Assembly: GCF_900187385.1 (NCBI RefSeq)
Contig: NZ_FYEY01000001.1
Coordinates: 5,456,001-5,520,000 of the forward strand
Direction: 5' to 3'
DNA from: Streptomyces sp. 2114.4
GTDB lineage: Bacteria; Actinomycetota; Actinomycetes; Streptomycetales; Streptomycetaceae
DNA length: 64,000 nucleotides
This document shows positions 7,726-16,080 of this stretch, one piece after another. Position numbers and translations under genes: made by a program. Each line of letters starts with the position of its first letter. Position 1 is the stretch's first letter. A model generated the notes under the pieces. That model did no database searches and was not told the origin of the DNA. It saw nothing but the letters and a program-made list of their open reading frames with translations.

Positions 7726-8712
7726 TCACTCCTCGACGAGCAGCTTGTCGCGCAGCTGGGCGAGAGTGCGGGCCAGCAGGCGGGAGACGTGCATCTGGGA
7801 GATGCCGACCTCCTGGGCGATCTGCGACTGGGTCATATTGCCGAAGAAGCGCAGCAGCAGGATCTTCTTCTCGCGCGGGGGCAGGTCCTCCAGCAGCGGC
7901 TTGAGGGATTCGCGGTACTCCACGCCCTCCAGCGCCTCGTCCTCCGCGCCGAGGGTGTCGGCGACGGCCGGGGACTCGTCGTCGGTGTCCGGGACGTCCA
8001 GGGAGAGGGTGCTGTAGGCGTTGGCCGACTCCAGCCCCTCCAGGACCTCCTCCTCGGAGATCGCCAGATGCTCGGCCAGCTCGTGGACCGTGGGCGCGCG
8101 GCCGTGCCGCTGGGACAGCTCGGCGGTCGCGGTGGTCAGCGACAGCCGCAGCTCCTGGAGGCGGCGCGGGACGCGGACCGCCCAGCCCTTGTCGCGGAAG
8201 TGCCGTTTGATCTCGCCGACGACGGTGGGGGTGGCGTACGTGGAGAACTCCACACCGCGCTCCGGGTCGAAGCGGTCCACGGACTTGATCAGACCGATGG
8301 TGGCGACCTGGGTCAGATCGTCCAGCGGCTCACCACGGTTGCGGAAGCGCCGGGCCAGATGCTCGACGAGCGGGAGGTGCATCCGCACGAGGGTGTTGCG
8401 CAGCTCGGCACGCTCCGGGGAGCCGTCGGGCAGCGTGCGCAGCTCGTAGAACAGCGCCCGGGCGCCGCTGCGGTCGTGCGGCTCCTGCGCATGCTGGTGG
8501 TCTGGCAGCTGGTGTTCGGGGGCCGGCGCATCGTGCTGATGCGCCTGCTGCCCCGGCTGCTCGCTCTGCTCCATGTGGTCCGCCCGCTCTGCCTGCTCCG
8601 CCGCATCCAACCGGCCGCCGTGGTCGTCCACTCCCACCGGATGCGGCCGGGCCTGCTGCTCGGGGATGGTCGCACTGGACGCCATCCGCCCGCCGCGTTC
8701 GAGATCTTTCAC
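7726..8712 (-). CDS. sigH: SigB/SigF-family stress sigma factor (SigH-like)
   Basis: A 328-residue RNA polymerase sigma factor of the SigB/F/G group. Region 2 is at about residues 105-175 ('DLTQVATIGLIKSVDRFDPERGVEFSTYA', then 'VVGEIKRHFRDKGWAVRVPRRLQ'), region 3 follows, and region 4 ends with an HTH ('MTQSQIAQEVGISQMHVSRLLART'). The first 85 or so residues are a His/Gln/Pro-rich extension typical of SigH, and an internal ATG at residue 10 allows shorter products. The GTG at 8712 lies 16 nt after the anti-sigma gene stop and follows a GGGGG tract. Its activity should be held by the upstream-encoded anti-sigma protein and released in osmotic or developmental stress. Confidence 0.93.
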   Translation of the reverse strand: MKDLERGGRMASSATIPEQQARPHPVGVDDHGGRLDAAEQAERADHMEQSEQPGQQAHQHDAPAPEHQLPDHQHAQEPHDRSGARALFYELRTLPDGSPERAELRNTLVRMHLPLVEHLARRFRNRGEPLDDLTQVATIGLIKSVDRFDPERGVEFSTYATPTVVGEIKRHFRDKGWAVRVPRRLQELRLSLTTATAELSQRHGRAPTVHELAEHLAISEEEVLEGLESANAYSTLSLDVPDTDDESPAVADTLGAEDEALEGVEYRESLKPLLEDLPPREKKILLLRFFGNMTQSQIAQEVGISQMHVSRLLARTLAQLRDKLLVEE

Positions 8713-8728
8713 GGGGCCCCCTGTTCGG

Positions 8729-9142
8729 TCATGACGGTCCGGGACCGGCGCCGCGCTCCTTGTACAGACTGATGGTGACCGTTCGGTCCTCGGCGACCGT
8801 GGAATCGACCTTGCCGGCCAGTGCGGAGAGCACCGTCCAGGCGAACGTGTCGCGCTCGGGGGCGCGACCGTCGGTTGTCGGGGCCGACACGGTCACCTGC
8901 AGTGCGTCGTCGATGAGACGGAAGACGCAGCTCAGCACACTGCCGGGGACGGCCTGTTGCAGCAGGATCGCGCACGCCTCGTCGACCGCGATGCGCAGAT
9001 CCTCGATCTCGTCGAGGGTGAAGTCCAAGCGGGCTGCGAGTCCGGCCGTGGCCGTACGCAGCACGGACAGGTAGGCACCCGCAGCGGGCAGACGGACTTC
9101 CACGAAGTCCTGAGTCCCGGGCTCGCCTGCGATCTGGGACAC
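8729..9142 (-). CDS. prsH: Anti-sigma factor, RsbW/SpoIIAB-like (PrsH/UshX)
   Basis: A 137-residue HATPase-fold protein: the 'DFTLDEIEDLRIAVDEACAILLQQA' helix holds the N-box equivalent, followed by the core sheet. Family members bind a SigB-type sigma factor and are countered by anti-anti-sigma proteins. It sits directly upstream of and in operon with sigH, as PrsH/UshX does in S. coelicolor. The GTG at 9142 is preceded by a strong GGAGGTGAG; the longer frame to 9265 lacks this and is unlikely. The G-box motifs look degenerate, as in other members, so ATP/kinase activity is uncertain. Confidence 0.88.
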   Translation of the reverse strand: MSQIAGEPGTQDFVEVRLPAAGAYLSVLRTATAGLAARLDFTLDEIEDLRIAVDEACAILLQQAVPGSVLSCVFRLIDDALQVTVSAPTTDGRAPERDTFAWTVLSALAGKVDSTVAEDRTVTISLYKERGAGPGPS

Positions 9143-9369
9143 CCTCACCTCCAAGGTGGCACAAGCTGGTTGAGCTGGAAATGCGCGATATTCGCGTTGT
9201 TCGGGATATTTCCTGCCGGGCCTTTCTCCCCTCGGGTGAAAGGAGAACGATCCGGTGCAACACATGGTTCGGCTGTGACGCTATCGCGATCCGCGGGCCG
9301 GTGTCGCCCGGAAGGTGCGCGGCTGCCGTCCGGCGCGATCCGGCCCCGGTCCGCCCGGCGCCTTCACTG

Positions 9370-9421
9370 TCACTGATTGTAAAGCCACGGGTACGGACAG
9401 TGGGTAGGGGTGTGCACTGTC
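9370..9421. promoter_or_regulatory. BldD-type box and inverted repeat upstream of prsH-sigH
   Basis: TCACTGATTGTAA (9370-9382) fits the BldD consensus TNAC-N5-GTNA exactly. Next to it, GACAGTG (9396-9402) and CACTGTC (9415-9421) form a perfect 7-bp dyad. BldD control of the sigH locus is established in S. coelicolor; its conservation here is inferred from the motif. The sites lie about 230-280 bp upstream of the prsH start. Confidence 0.6.
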
Positions 9422-9434
9422 AAATCAATGCCGA

Positions 9435-9923
9435 TTACGCTCCGTTGACGCGCGAGGTGCCCGCAAGGTTGTGCAGTGCCTCTCCAGTGAGCCGGAAGAC
9501 CGTCCATTCGTCCATGGGCTGAGCGCCGATCGACCGGTAAAAACCGATGGACGGTTCATTCCAATCCAGGACTGACCACTCGAAACGCTCGTATCCGCGG
9601 GCCACACAGATCTCCGCGAGGGCCGCGAGCAGCGCCTTGCCGTGTCCGCCGCCGCGCGCCTCGGGGCGGACGTACAAGTCCTCCAGGTAGACACCGTGCG
9701 TGCCCGTCCACGTCGAGAAGTTCCGGAACCACAGGGCGAAGCCGACCGGGGCGCCGCCGTCCTCCGCGATCAGCGCGAAGGCGGCCGGCTGCGGCCCGAA
9801 CAGGGCCTCCTTCAGCTGAGGCGCGGTGGCCTGCGCGGCCTCGGGCTCGCGTTCGTACGCCGCCAGCTCGCCGATCATGGCCAGGATGACGGGGACATCG
9901 TTGGGGGTCGCTTCGCGGATCAT
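9435..9923 (-). CDS. GNAT family N-acetyltransferase
   Basis: A 162-residue acetyl-CoA-dependent acetyltransferase. It has the GNAT motif A 'LEDLYVRPEARGGGHGKALLAAL' (acetyl-CoA pyrophosphate loop R-G-G-G-H-G), and 'NEPSIGFYRSIGAQPMDEWTVFRL' for motif B. Its overall form resembles diamine/thialysine acetyltransferases of the SAT type, but the substrate is not certain. The ATG at 9923 is the first methionine of the conserved start 'MIREATPNDVP'. It lies on the same strand as, and upstream of, prsH-sigH, but the 292-bp gap makes it a separate unit. Confidence 0.88.
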   Translation of the reverse strand: MIREATPNDVPVILAMIGELAAYEREPEAAQATAPQLKEALFGPQPAAFALIAEDGGAPVGFALWFRNFSTWTGTHGVYLEDLYVRPEARGGGHGKALLAALAEICVARGYERFEWSVLDWNEPSIGFYRSIGAQPMDEWTVFRLTGEALHNLAGTSRVNGA

Positions 9924-9955
9924 GGGTGAAGGCTAAACGGGCGGCCGGGGACGCT

Positions 9956-10216
9956 TCACACCAGCTTCTGGTCGGCGAAGCACCAGCGCCAGGACTCGCC
10001 CGGTTCGAGCGTCCGCATCACGGGGTGACCGGTCTCCTCGAAGTGCCGGGTGGCATGCCGGTACGGCGACGAATCGCAGCAGCCCACATGGCCGCAGACC
10101 AGGCACTTCCGCAGCTGTACGGGATGGCTGCCGGCGGCCAGGCACTCCAGGCAGGTGGCACTCAGCGCGGACGGTCCGGGGCGCGGCAGTTCGGGAACAT
10201 GCGTGCACTCGCTCAT
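9956..10216 (-). CDS. UBP-type zinc finger protein
   Basis: An 86-residue protein made almost wholly of a ZnF-UBP domain. Cys/His ligands are visible in 'C-T-H' near the N-terminus, 'CLEC', 'CLVCGHVGCC' and 'HATRHFEETGHPV', ending in 'WRWCFADQKLV'. In eukaryotes this fold binds the ubiquitin C-terminus; stand-alone actinobacterial copies have no established partner. The ATG at 10216 lacks a strong ribosome binding site but begins the conserved part. It is divergent from the antiporter gene. Confidence 0.85.
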   Translation of the reverse strand: MSECTHVPELPRPGPSALSATCLECLAAGSHPVQLRKCLVCGHVGCCDSSPYRHATRHFEETGHPVMRTLEPGESWRWCFADQKLV

Positions 10217-10274
10217 GATGGCCAGGTTAGATCGCCGGGACGGGTGGCGAAGGGTTCGGGGACGGGACGGTCCG

Positions 10275-11876
10275 ATGGCAGTGATGCCGCTGTTTTTGCT
10301 GGTCGCGGGGAGCACGGCGGTCGCCGGGCTGGCACGCCGTACCCCTGTCCCCGCGCCGCTGCTGCTGGTCACCGCGGGGCTCGCGGCGTCCTACATCCCG
10401 GGTATCCCGGACTACACCCTCGATCCGCACATCGTGCTGCCGCTGGTGCTGCCCCCACTGCTGCACACCGCGGCGCTGGACAGTTCGTACCTGGATCTGC
10501 GGGCCAATCTGCGGCCGGTGGCGCTGCTGTCGGTCGGCTATGTCCTGTTCGCGACGCTGGCGGTCGGCTGGGTGGCGTACCTGGTCATCCCGGGTCTGCC
10601 ACTGACCGCCGCGCTCGTGCTGGGGGCGGTCGTCGCCCCGCCGGACGCCGTCGCGGCCACCGCCATCGCCCGCAGGCTCGGGCTGCCGCACCGGATCACC
10701 ACGATCCTGCAGGGCGAATCGCTGTTCAACGACGCCACCGCGATCACCGCCTACAAGGTGCTGTTGGCCGCGGCCCTCGGGGCCGGTGCCACCTGGGGCG
10801 ACGGGATCAAGGAGTTCGCCGTCGCCTCACTGGGCGGCATCGGGATCGGCGTCGTCCTGATGGTGCCGCTGCACTGGCTGCGCGTCCGGCTGCGCGAGTC
10901 GGCGCTGCTGGAGAACACCCTCTCGCTGCTCATCCCGTTCTTCGCCTACGCGGCGGCCGAGCAGCTGCACGCCTCCGGGGTGCTCGCCGTCGTCGTGGTC
11001 GGCCTCTACCTGGGGCACCGCTCCTGGCAGGTCGACTTCGAGACCCGGCTCCAGGAGGCCGCCGTGTGGAAGGTGGTCTCCTTCGTCCTGGAGTCCGCCG
11101 TCTTCGCGCTGATCGGGCTGCAACTGCGGGTCGTGCTACGCGGGCTGGGGGAGTTCGGCGCGATGCAGGCCCTCTGGTACGCGGCCGTGATGTTCCTCGC
11201 CGTGGTCCTGGCACGCTTCGTGTGGGTCTTTCCCGCGACCTATCTGCCCCGTGCCCTGTCGGCCCGGATCCGTAGCCGTGAGCCGGACACGAACTGGAAG
11301 GCCCCGGTCGTCGTCGGCTGGGCCGGGATGCGCGGCGTGGTGTCGCTGGCCATTGCGTTCTCCCTCCCCGCCACCGTGTCCGGCGGCGGGTCCTTCCCGG
11401 CCCGCAACCTCGTGCTCTTCCTGACCTTCACCACCGTCATCGCCACCCTGGTCGTCCAGGGGCTGACGCTGCCCCCGCTGATCCGCGCGCTGAAGCTGCC
11501 GGGACCGGACCCCCAGAGGGAGACGCTTGCCGAGGCGCAGGCGCAGAACGAGGCCTCGCGGGCCGCCGAGGAGCGGCTGGATGAGCTGTTGCGGGACGAG
11601 CGCAACGCCCTGCCCGGACCGCTCGCCGACCGATTGCGCACGATCATGGAGCGGCGCCGCAACTCCGTGTGGGAGCGGCTGGGCGCGGTCAACGAGGTGA
11701 CCGGGGAGTCGGCCGACGAGACCTACCGGCGGCTGGCCCGCGAGATGATCGACGCCGAGCGGCGGGTGTTCGTCCAGCTGCGGGACGCCGGCCGGATCGA
11801 TGACGAGATGCTGCGGACGCTGCAGCGCAGGCTGGATCTGGAGGAGGCGACGGCCTACCGGGAGGAGGCTTCGTAG
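10275..11876 (+). CDS. Na+/H+ antiporter, CPA1 (NhaP/NHE) family
   Basis: A 533-residue membrane antiporter with about 12 hydrophobic segments in the first 420 residues. It carries the CPA1 signatures 'GAVVAPPDAVAATA' and 'QGESLFNDATAI' (the N-D pair for ion exchange). A cytosolic, highly charged C-terminal region follows (about 430-533, 'EERLDELLRDERNALPG'), probably regulatory. It should exchange internal Na+ or K+ for protons, serving pH and salt homeostasis. The ATG at 10275 follows GGGACGG; longer upstream reading is not conserved. Transcribed alone. Confidence 0.9.
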   Translation: MAVMPLFLLVAGSTAVAGLARRTPVPAPLLLVTAGLAASYIPGIPDYTLDPHIVLPLVLPPLLHTAALDSSYLDLRANLRPVALLSVGYVLFATLAVGWVAYLVIPGLPLTAALVLGAVVAPPDAVAATAIARRLGLPHRITTILQGESLFNDATAITAYKVLLAAALGAGATWGDGIKEFAVASLGGIGIGVVLMVPLHWLRVRLRESALLENTLSLLIPFFAYAAAEQLHASGVLAVVVVGLYLGHRSWQVDFETRLQEAAVWKVVSFVLESAVFALIGLQLRVVLRGLGEFGAMQALWYAAVMFLAVVLARFVWVFPATYLPRALSARIRSREPDTNWKAPVVVGWAGMRGVVSLAIAFSLPATVSGGGSFPARNLVLFLTFTTVIATLVVQGLTLPPLIRALKLPGPDPQRETLAEAQAQNEASRAAEERLDELLRDERNALPGPLADRLRTIMERRRNSVWERLGAVNEVTGESADETYRRLAREMIDAERRVFVQLRDAGRIDDEMLRTLQRRLDLEEATAYREEAS

Positions 11877-11983
11877 GCGGGGGGATCGGGCCCTTTCCGC
11901 GGCCGGTGGACCCGCTGCCGTGGCCCGCGGTGCCCGTGGCTCTGGCCCGTGGCCCTGGCCCGGGACTCGGCCGGGGGCCCGGC

Positions 11984-12916
11984 TCAGGGGGTGCCAGTGA
12001 TCACCGCGGCCACCGTGCTGCCGGGGGAGAAGGCGCCCTCCTCGGCCAGTGTCGTCAGCCCGTACAGCAGCTTGGCGACGTAGATCCGCTCCAGGGGGAG
12101 GCCGTGCCGGTCCTCGAAGGCGTCCGCGAACGCGTCCAGTTCCGGGGTGCGGCGGGCGTATCCGCCGCAGTGGAAGCGGCCGTCCAGCCGCCAGTCGCCG
12201 CGCGGTCCGCCGAACGCCGCGCGCTGCAGTTCCCCGACCGTCTCCTGGAGGAAGTGCGGGTCGCCGCCCTTGAGTACGGGCACCCCCAGGGCGCGCTGCC
12301 CCGGCGCCAGCCCCGCGGCGAGCCCGGCCAGGGTGCCGCCCGTTCCGCAGGCCACCGCGACGGTGTCGGCGGCGCCGTGCAGCTCCCGGCCCAGCTCCGT
12401 ACAGCCTTGTGCGGCAAGGGAGTTGCTGCCGCCCTCGGGTATGACGCGGAACGCGCCGAAGCGGTCGTGCAGAGCGGCCAGCACGTCCGGGTCATCGGGG
12501 CGGCGGTAGCGGGCCCGGTCGAGGAAGTACAGCTGCATACCATCGGCGGCGCAGCGGGCCAGCGACCCATTGAGCGGGGCGTCGGCGAGCTCGTCGCCAC
12601 GGACCACACCGATGGTGGCGAAGCCGAGCAGCCGGCCCGCCGCGGCGGTGGCCCGCAGATGGTTGGAGTACGCGCCGCCGAAGGTCAGCAGCGCGCGGTC
12701 ACCGGCGGCGGCCGCGGCGCGCAGGTTCGGCGCCAGCTTGCGCCATTTGTTGCCCGCCAGATCCGGGTGGATCAGATCGTCCCGCTTGAGCAGCAGCCGT
12801 ACGCCGCGCCGCGTGAACGGCTCGTCCTCGATCTCCTGGAGGGGCGAGGGCAGGCGCGGGCGCAGGGCGTGCGGATCCGGCAGCGGGCCGGGGGCGGTGC
12901 TGGTCACACTGCTCAT
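11984..12916 (-). CDS. PLP-dependent ACC deaminase/D-cysteine desulfhydrase family protein
   Basis: A 310-residue fold-type II PLP enzyme. The PLP lysine is in 'LAGNKWRKL', substrate loop 'TFGGAYSNHLRA' follows, and the phosphate-binding loop is 'ACGTGGTLAG'. Family members open 1-aminocyclopropane-1-carboxylate or desulfhydrate D-cysteine; sequence alone does not separate these. The ATG at 12916 was preferred to 12940 because homologues rarely carry the longer Pro-rich start; both lack strong ribosome binding sites. Its stop faces the stop of the antiporter gene. Confidence 0.85.
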   Translation of the reverse strand: MSSVTSTAPGPLPDPHALRPRLPSPLQEIEDEPFTRRGVRLLLKRDDLIHPDLAGNKWRKLAPNLRAAAAAGDRALLTFGGAYSNHLRATAAAGRLLGFATIGVVRGDELADAPLNGSLARCAADGMQLYFLDRARYRRPDDPDVLAALHDRFGAFRVIPEGGSNSLAAQGCTELGRELHGAADTVAVACGTGGTLAGLAAGLAPGQRALGVPVLKGGDPHFLQETVGELQRAAFGGPRGDWRLDGRFHCGGYARRTPELDAFADAFEDRHGLPLERIYVAKLLYGLTTLAEEGAFSPGSTVAAVITGTP

Positions 12917-12985
12917 TGTCCCGGGTGCCGGCGGTGTCACGGGTGCCGGTGGGGGCCGCGCCCTGCCGCCTGACGGGAGGGGGCG

Positions 12986-13225
12986 CTACCCGCTCGTGTG
13001 CAGGAACGCGTCCCCGTGCGCGTTGACATGCGCCTCGAGGGTGTTGAGTGCGTCCTGGGTCGCCTCGGGGGACCCGCTGCCCCGGCGCTCGGCGAAGTAC
13101 GCGGCGCCCAGCTTTCTCAGCAGTTCGTTGCCGGCGCGGTTCTGCTGCACCTCGTCGACCTTCTGCTTGCCCTGGTTCAGCGCGCTCTGGGCCTGTTCCT
13201 TCGCGCGGTCGAGAAACCCTGACAT
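12986..13225 (-). CDS. Small conserved helical protein, function unknown
   Basis: A 79-residue, mostly helical, polar protein ('FLDRAKEQAQSALNQGKQKVDEVQQNRAGNELLRKLGAAYFAERRG'). No cysteine, membrane segment or known catalytic motif is visible. GGAGGTGGCAC precedes the ATG at 13225, which strongly supports the start. Similar small proteins are common in Streptomyces, but no role is known to me. It lies just upstream of the PLP enzyme gene on the same strand and may share its transcript. Confidence 0.75.
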   Translation of the reverse strand: MSGFLDRAKEQAQSALNQGKQKVDEVQQNRAGNELLRKLGAAYFAERRGSGSPEATQDALNTLEAHVNAHGDAFLHTSG

Positions 13226-13304
13226 GTGCCACCTCCGTGAGGTCCGTGTCGTAAGGGATCAACGGCGCGGACGGCCGTGGGGTTCCCGTGCCAGGCTGGG
13301 GGAT

Positions 13305-14198
13305 ATGGGCGAAGAGCGCTACTCGGATGAGCCATCCGGCGTATCCGGCGGATCAGCCGTGCGTGGTGTATCGGGCGGATACCGCGAGCGGGCGTCGCGG
13401 CTGGCCGGTGCGGTGCTGTGGACCCGCACGGCGCCTCCCACGGCCCGGCCGGTGCTGCCCGACGGCTGTATGGACCTGATCTGGAGCGAGGGCGGCCGGC
13501 TGCTGGTGGCCGGGCCGGACACCGGGCCGCATGTCCCGCATTTCCCGAGAGGCGTCATCCCCGGGGTTCTCCCTCATGGCCATGAGGTCCCGCACGGCCC
13601 GGAGAGCCCCCAGGGCCTGGACGGCACGGGAGGTGCCGCCTTCGTGGGGCTGCGGTTCGCACCGGGGCAGGGGCCGGCCGTCTTCGGTGTGCCGGCCCGT
13701 GAACTGCGCAACCGGCGGGTGCCGTTGGCGGAGCTGTGGCCCGCCGGCCGGGCACGGGAGCTCGCCGGGCGGCTGGCGGCGGCGCGGGAGACGGGCGACG
13801 GGAGCGCGGTAGGGGGCCTGGGCGGTGCCGGCGGCGTCGGACGCGTGCTGGAGGAGGCGGCCGGTGCCCGTCTCCAGGACGCCGGCGCCACCACGACAGG
13901 GGGCCGGACGGCCGCCGTCGCCGCGGCACTCGCCCGCGGCCGCCCCGTCGCGGAGGTGGCGAGGGCCGTCGCGCTCAGCGAGCGCCGGCTGCACCGCCTC
14001 AGCCTGGACGCGTTCGGGTACGGCCCCAAGACCCTGACCCGGGTGCTCCGGTTCGTCCGCGCGCTTGATCTGGCGCGCTCCGGAATGCCCCGTGCTCAGG
14101 TCGCGGCCTGCGCCGGATACGCGGATCAGGCGCATCTCGCCCGCGAGGTGAAGGCGCTGGCGGGGGCCCCGATGGGGGTGCTGCTCGCCCCGGGTTAG
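13305..14198 (+). CDS. AraC family transcriptional regulator
   Basis: A 297-residue regulator. The N-terminal half carries the 'PVLPDGCMDLIW' motif of the small ligand-sensing domain found in many actinobacterial AraC proteins. The C-terminal 100 residues hold the two-HTH AraC domain ('RPVAEVARAVALSERRLHRLSLDAFGYGPKTLTRVLRFVRAL' and 'QVAACAGYADQAHLAREVKALAGAPMG'). The ATG at 13305 follows a GGGGG ribosome binding site; upstream in-frame sequence overlaps other genes and is not coding. Ten bases separate it from the glutaminase gene, suggesting cotranscription. Confidence 0.88.
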   Translation: MGEERYSDEPSGVSGGSAVRGVSGGYRERASRLAGAVLWTRTAPPTARPVLPDGCMDLIWSEGGRLLVAGPDTGPHVPHFPRGVIPGVLPHGHEVPHGPESPQGLDGTGGAAFVGLRFAPGQGPAVFGVPARELRNRRVPLAELWPAGRARELAGRLAAARETGDGSAVGGLGGAGGVGRVLEEAAGARLQDAGATTTGGRTAAVAAALARGRPVAEVARAVALSERRLHRLSLDAFGYGPKTLTRVLRFVRALDLARSGMPRAQVAACAGYADQAHLAREVKALAGAPMGVLLAPG

Positions 14199-14208
14199 CG
14201 TGTCCGTC

Positions 14209-15129
14209 ATGGACTACCAGGCCGTTCTCGAGGAGGTAGCGGCCCACGCCAGGCCGTATGTGCGACAGGGCAGGGTCGCCGACTACATACCGGCCCTGGA
14301 ACGGGTGTCGGCGGACCGTTTCGGGATCGCGGTGGCCGATATCCACGGGGACGTGTACGGCGTCGGCGACTGGGAGACCCCGTTCTCCGTCCAGTCCATC
14401 TCCAAGGCCTTCTCGCTGGCGCTGGTGATGTCGCAGAGCCATGACGGTCACGACGACATCTGGAAGCGGGTGGGCCGCGAGCCGTCCGGTACGCCGTTCA
14501 ACTCGCTGGTCCAGCTGGAGGCGGAGGACGGCATCCCGCGCAACCCGTTCATCAACGCGGGCGCGCTGGTGGTCACCGACCGGCTGCAGACCCTCACCGG
14601 CGATGCCAGCACCTCGATGCTGCACTTCCTGCGCGAGGAGAGCGGCAACCCGGACCTCGCCTTCGACCAGGCGGTGGCCGACTCCGAGGCCGAACACGGC
14701 GACCGTAATGCCGCGCTGGCGCATTTCATGGCGTCCTTCGGCAACCTGGAGAACCCCGTCCCCAGCGTCATCGAGCACTACTTCTGGCAGTGCTCGATCG
14801 AGATGAGCTGCCGGGACCTGGCCGTCGCCGGCGGATTCCTCGCCCGTCACGGGCTGCGCGCCGACGGCAGCCGCCTGCTGGAGGCCCGCGAGGCCAAGCG
14901 GATCAATGCGGTGATGCTGACCTGTGGGACGTATGACGCGGCGGGGGAGTTCGCCTACCGCGTCGGGCTGCCCGCGAAGAGCGGTGTCGGCGGCGGCATC
15001 ATCGCCGTGATCCCGGGCCGCTGCACGCTGTGCGTATGGAGCCCCGGACTCGACGCGCGCGGAAACTCGGTGGCGGGCGCCGCGGCACTGGACCACTTCA
15101 CGACGCTGACGGGATGGTCGGTGTTCTGA
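14209..15129 (+). CDS. glsA: Glutaminase A
   Basis: Hydrolyses L-glutamine to glutamate and ammonia. The 306-residue protein shows the serine-dependent beta-lactamase-like glutaminase motifs: 'VQSISKAF' (Ser-x-x-Lys nucleophile), 'NPFINAGALVVTDRL', 'ESGNPDLAFD' and 'AKSGVGGGIIAVIPG'. Length is normal for the family. The ATG at 14209 gives the usual start 'MDYQAVLEEV'; a GTG nine bases earlier is possible. It follows the AraC gene by ten bases and lacks its own ribosome binding site, which suggests translational coupling. Confidence 0.93.
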   Translation: MDYQAVLEEVAAHARPYVRQGRVADYIPALERVSADRFGIAVADIHGDVYGVGDWETPFSVQSISKAFSLALVMSQSHDGHDDIWKRVGREPSGTPFNSLVQLEAEDGIPRNPFINAGALVVTDRLQTLTGDASTSMLHFLREESGNPDLAFDQAVADSEAEHGDRNAALAHFMASFGNLENPVPSVIEHYFWQCSIEMSCRDLAVAGGFLARHGLRADGSRLLEAREAKRINAVMLTCGTYDAAGEFAYRVGLPAKSGVGGGIIAVIPGRCTLCVWSPGLDARGNSVAGAAALDHFTTLTGWSVF

Positions 15130-15168
15130 CGGGCGGACGGCCCGGTGCTGTCCGCGCGAGTCCTCCGG

Positions 15169-15196
15169 CCGCACGGCCCGGTGCCGTCCCGTGCGG
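15169..15196. terminator. Stem-loop after glsA
   Basis: CCGCACGG and CCGTGCGG form a perfect 8-bp stem with a 12-nt loop 40 bp after the glutaminase stop. Probable terminator, no U-tract. Confidence 0.45.
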
Positions 15197-15277
15197 GGCC
15201 TTCGGCCGTGGCCCGGTGCCCTTGCCGTTGTGGCCGCCCGGCGGCTGGCGCATCGTGGGCGTAGGAGGTGCACGGCC

Positions 15278-15511
15278 ATGGAGCACGAGATGCGCGCCGA
15301 GTACGAGGAAGGCGTCCTGCCGCACGCGGACACGCCGGTGAAGATCTGGCACATGGTGCGGCTGGACGGCACCCTCGCGATGTGCGGGCGGGAGCTGGCG
15401 CCGGCCGCCGCCACTCAGACGGCCGACGTCTGGGGCACGCCCAAGGGAGAGCCTTTCTGCCACACCTGCGGCGCGCTGTACCTGCGCGAGCACCCCGGGG
15501 ACATCGGCTAG
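15278..15511 (+). CDS. Small zinc-ribbon-like protein, function unknown
   Basis: A 77-residue cytosolic protein. A His ('IWHMVRLDG'), a Cys ('LAMCGREL') and a C-terminal 'CHTCG' motif are spaced as a possible zinc site. GGAGG precedes the ATG at 15278 at good spacing. Similar short His/Cys proteins are widespread in Streptomyces without known function. It is followed by a convergent VOC protein gene. Confidence 0.75.
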   Translation: MEHEMRAEYEEGVLPHADTPVKIWHMVRLDGTLAMCGRELAPAAATQTADVWGTPKGEPFCHTCGALYLREHPGDIG

Positions 15512-15563
15512 GGCCCGTCTTCACAGTCCCCAGGGCGAACGTGTCCCACGGCGGACAGGCCCC

Positions 15564-16016
15564 CTACGGCAGCGGCGCGAACAGGTCGACCCCGTGGCCG
15601 TCCGGGTCCTGTACGACGGCGTAGCGCTGCCCCCAGAAGGCGTCCCACGGCGGCTTCTCGCCCGTATAGCCGGCGGCGGTGAGTTCCGCGTAGACCGCGT
15701 CGACGTCGGCGGGGCCCGCGCACTCGAATGCCAGCCCCGTCGGGGTGCCGCCCTGCGGCGGCGTCCAGTCCGGGTCGACGGCCCGCGCGGTCTCGTGGGT
15801 GTCCCACATCAGCCGCAGCCCTCCGGGGAGCTGCGCCTCGGCGTGCGGGGCGTGGTCCGCGTCGGCGGGAACGTCCAGGCCGAGGCGGCGGTAGAAGGCG
15901 AGGGCCGCGGCCATGTCGGTCACGACGATGCCGATGGCGGCGAACCGCGGGGTGGACGGTGTGGTGGAGGCCGGCGTGCCGGCGGGAGGACTACTGGGGG
16001 AAGGAGTGCTGGTCAT
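15564..16016 (-). CDS. VOC superfamily (glyoxalase/bleomycin-resistance fold) protein
   Basis: A 150-residue protein with a Ser/Pro/Thr-rich N-terminal tail of about 24 residues followed by one VOC domain. Paired beta-alpha-beta modules are visible ('IGIVVTDMAAALAFYRRLGLD' and 'AGYTGEKPPWDAFWGQRYAVVQDPDGHGVDLFAPLP'). A metal-binding Glu/His pattern is not complete enough to name a reaction, so it may bind or sequester a small molecule. The ATG at 16016 has only a weak ribosome binding site. Confidence 0.82.
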   Translation of the reverse strand: MTSTPSPSSPPAGTPASTTPSTPRFAAIGIVVTDMAAALAFYRRLGLDVPADADHAPHAEAQLPGGLRLMWDTHETARAVDPDWTPPQGGTPTGLAFECAGPADVDAVYAELTAAGYTGEKPPWDAFWGQRYAVVQDPDGHGVDLFAPLP

Positions 16017-16080
16017 GCGGCGAGCGTAGGGTGCCCGCCGGGCCGCGGTCTTGAACGAATCGGACGTGGCGGTGCCCGTC

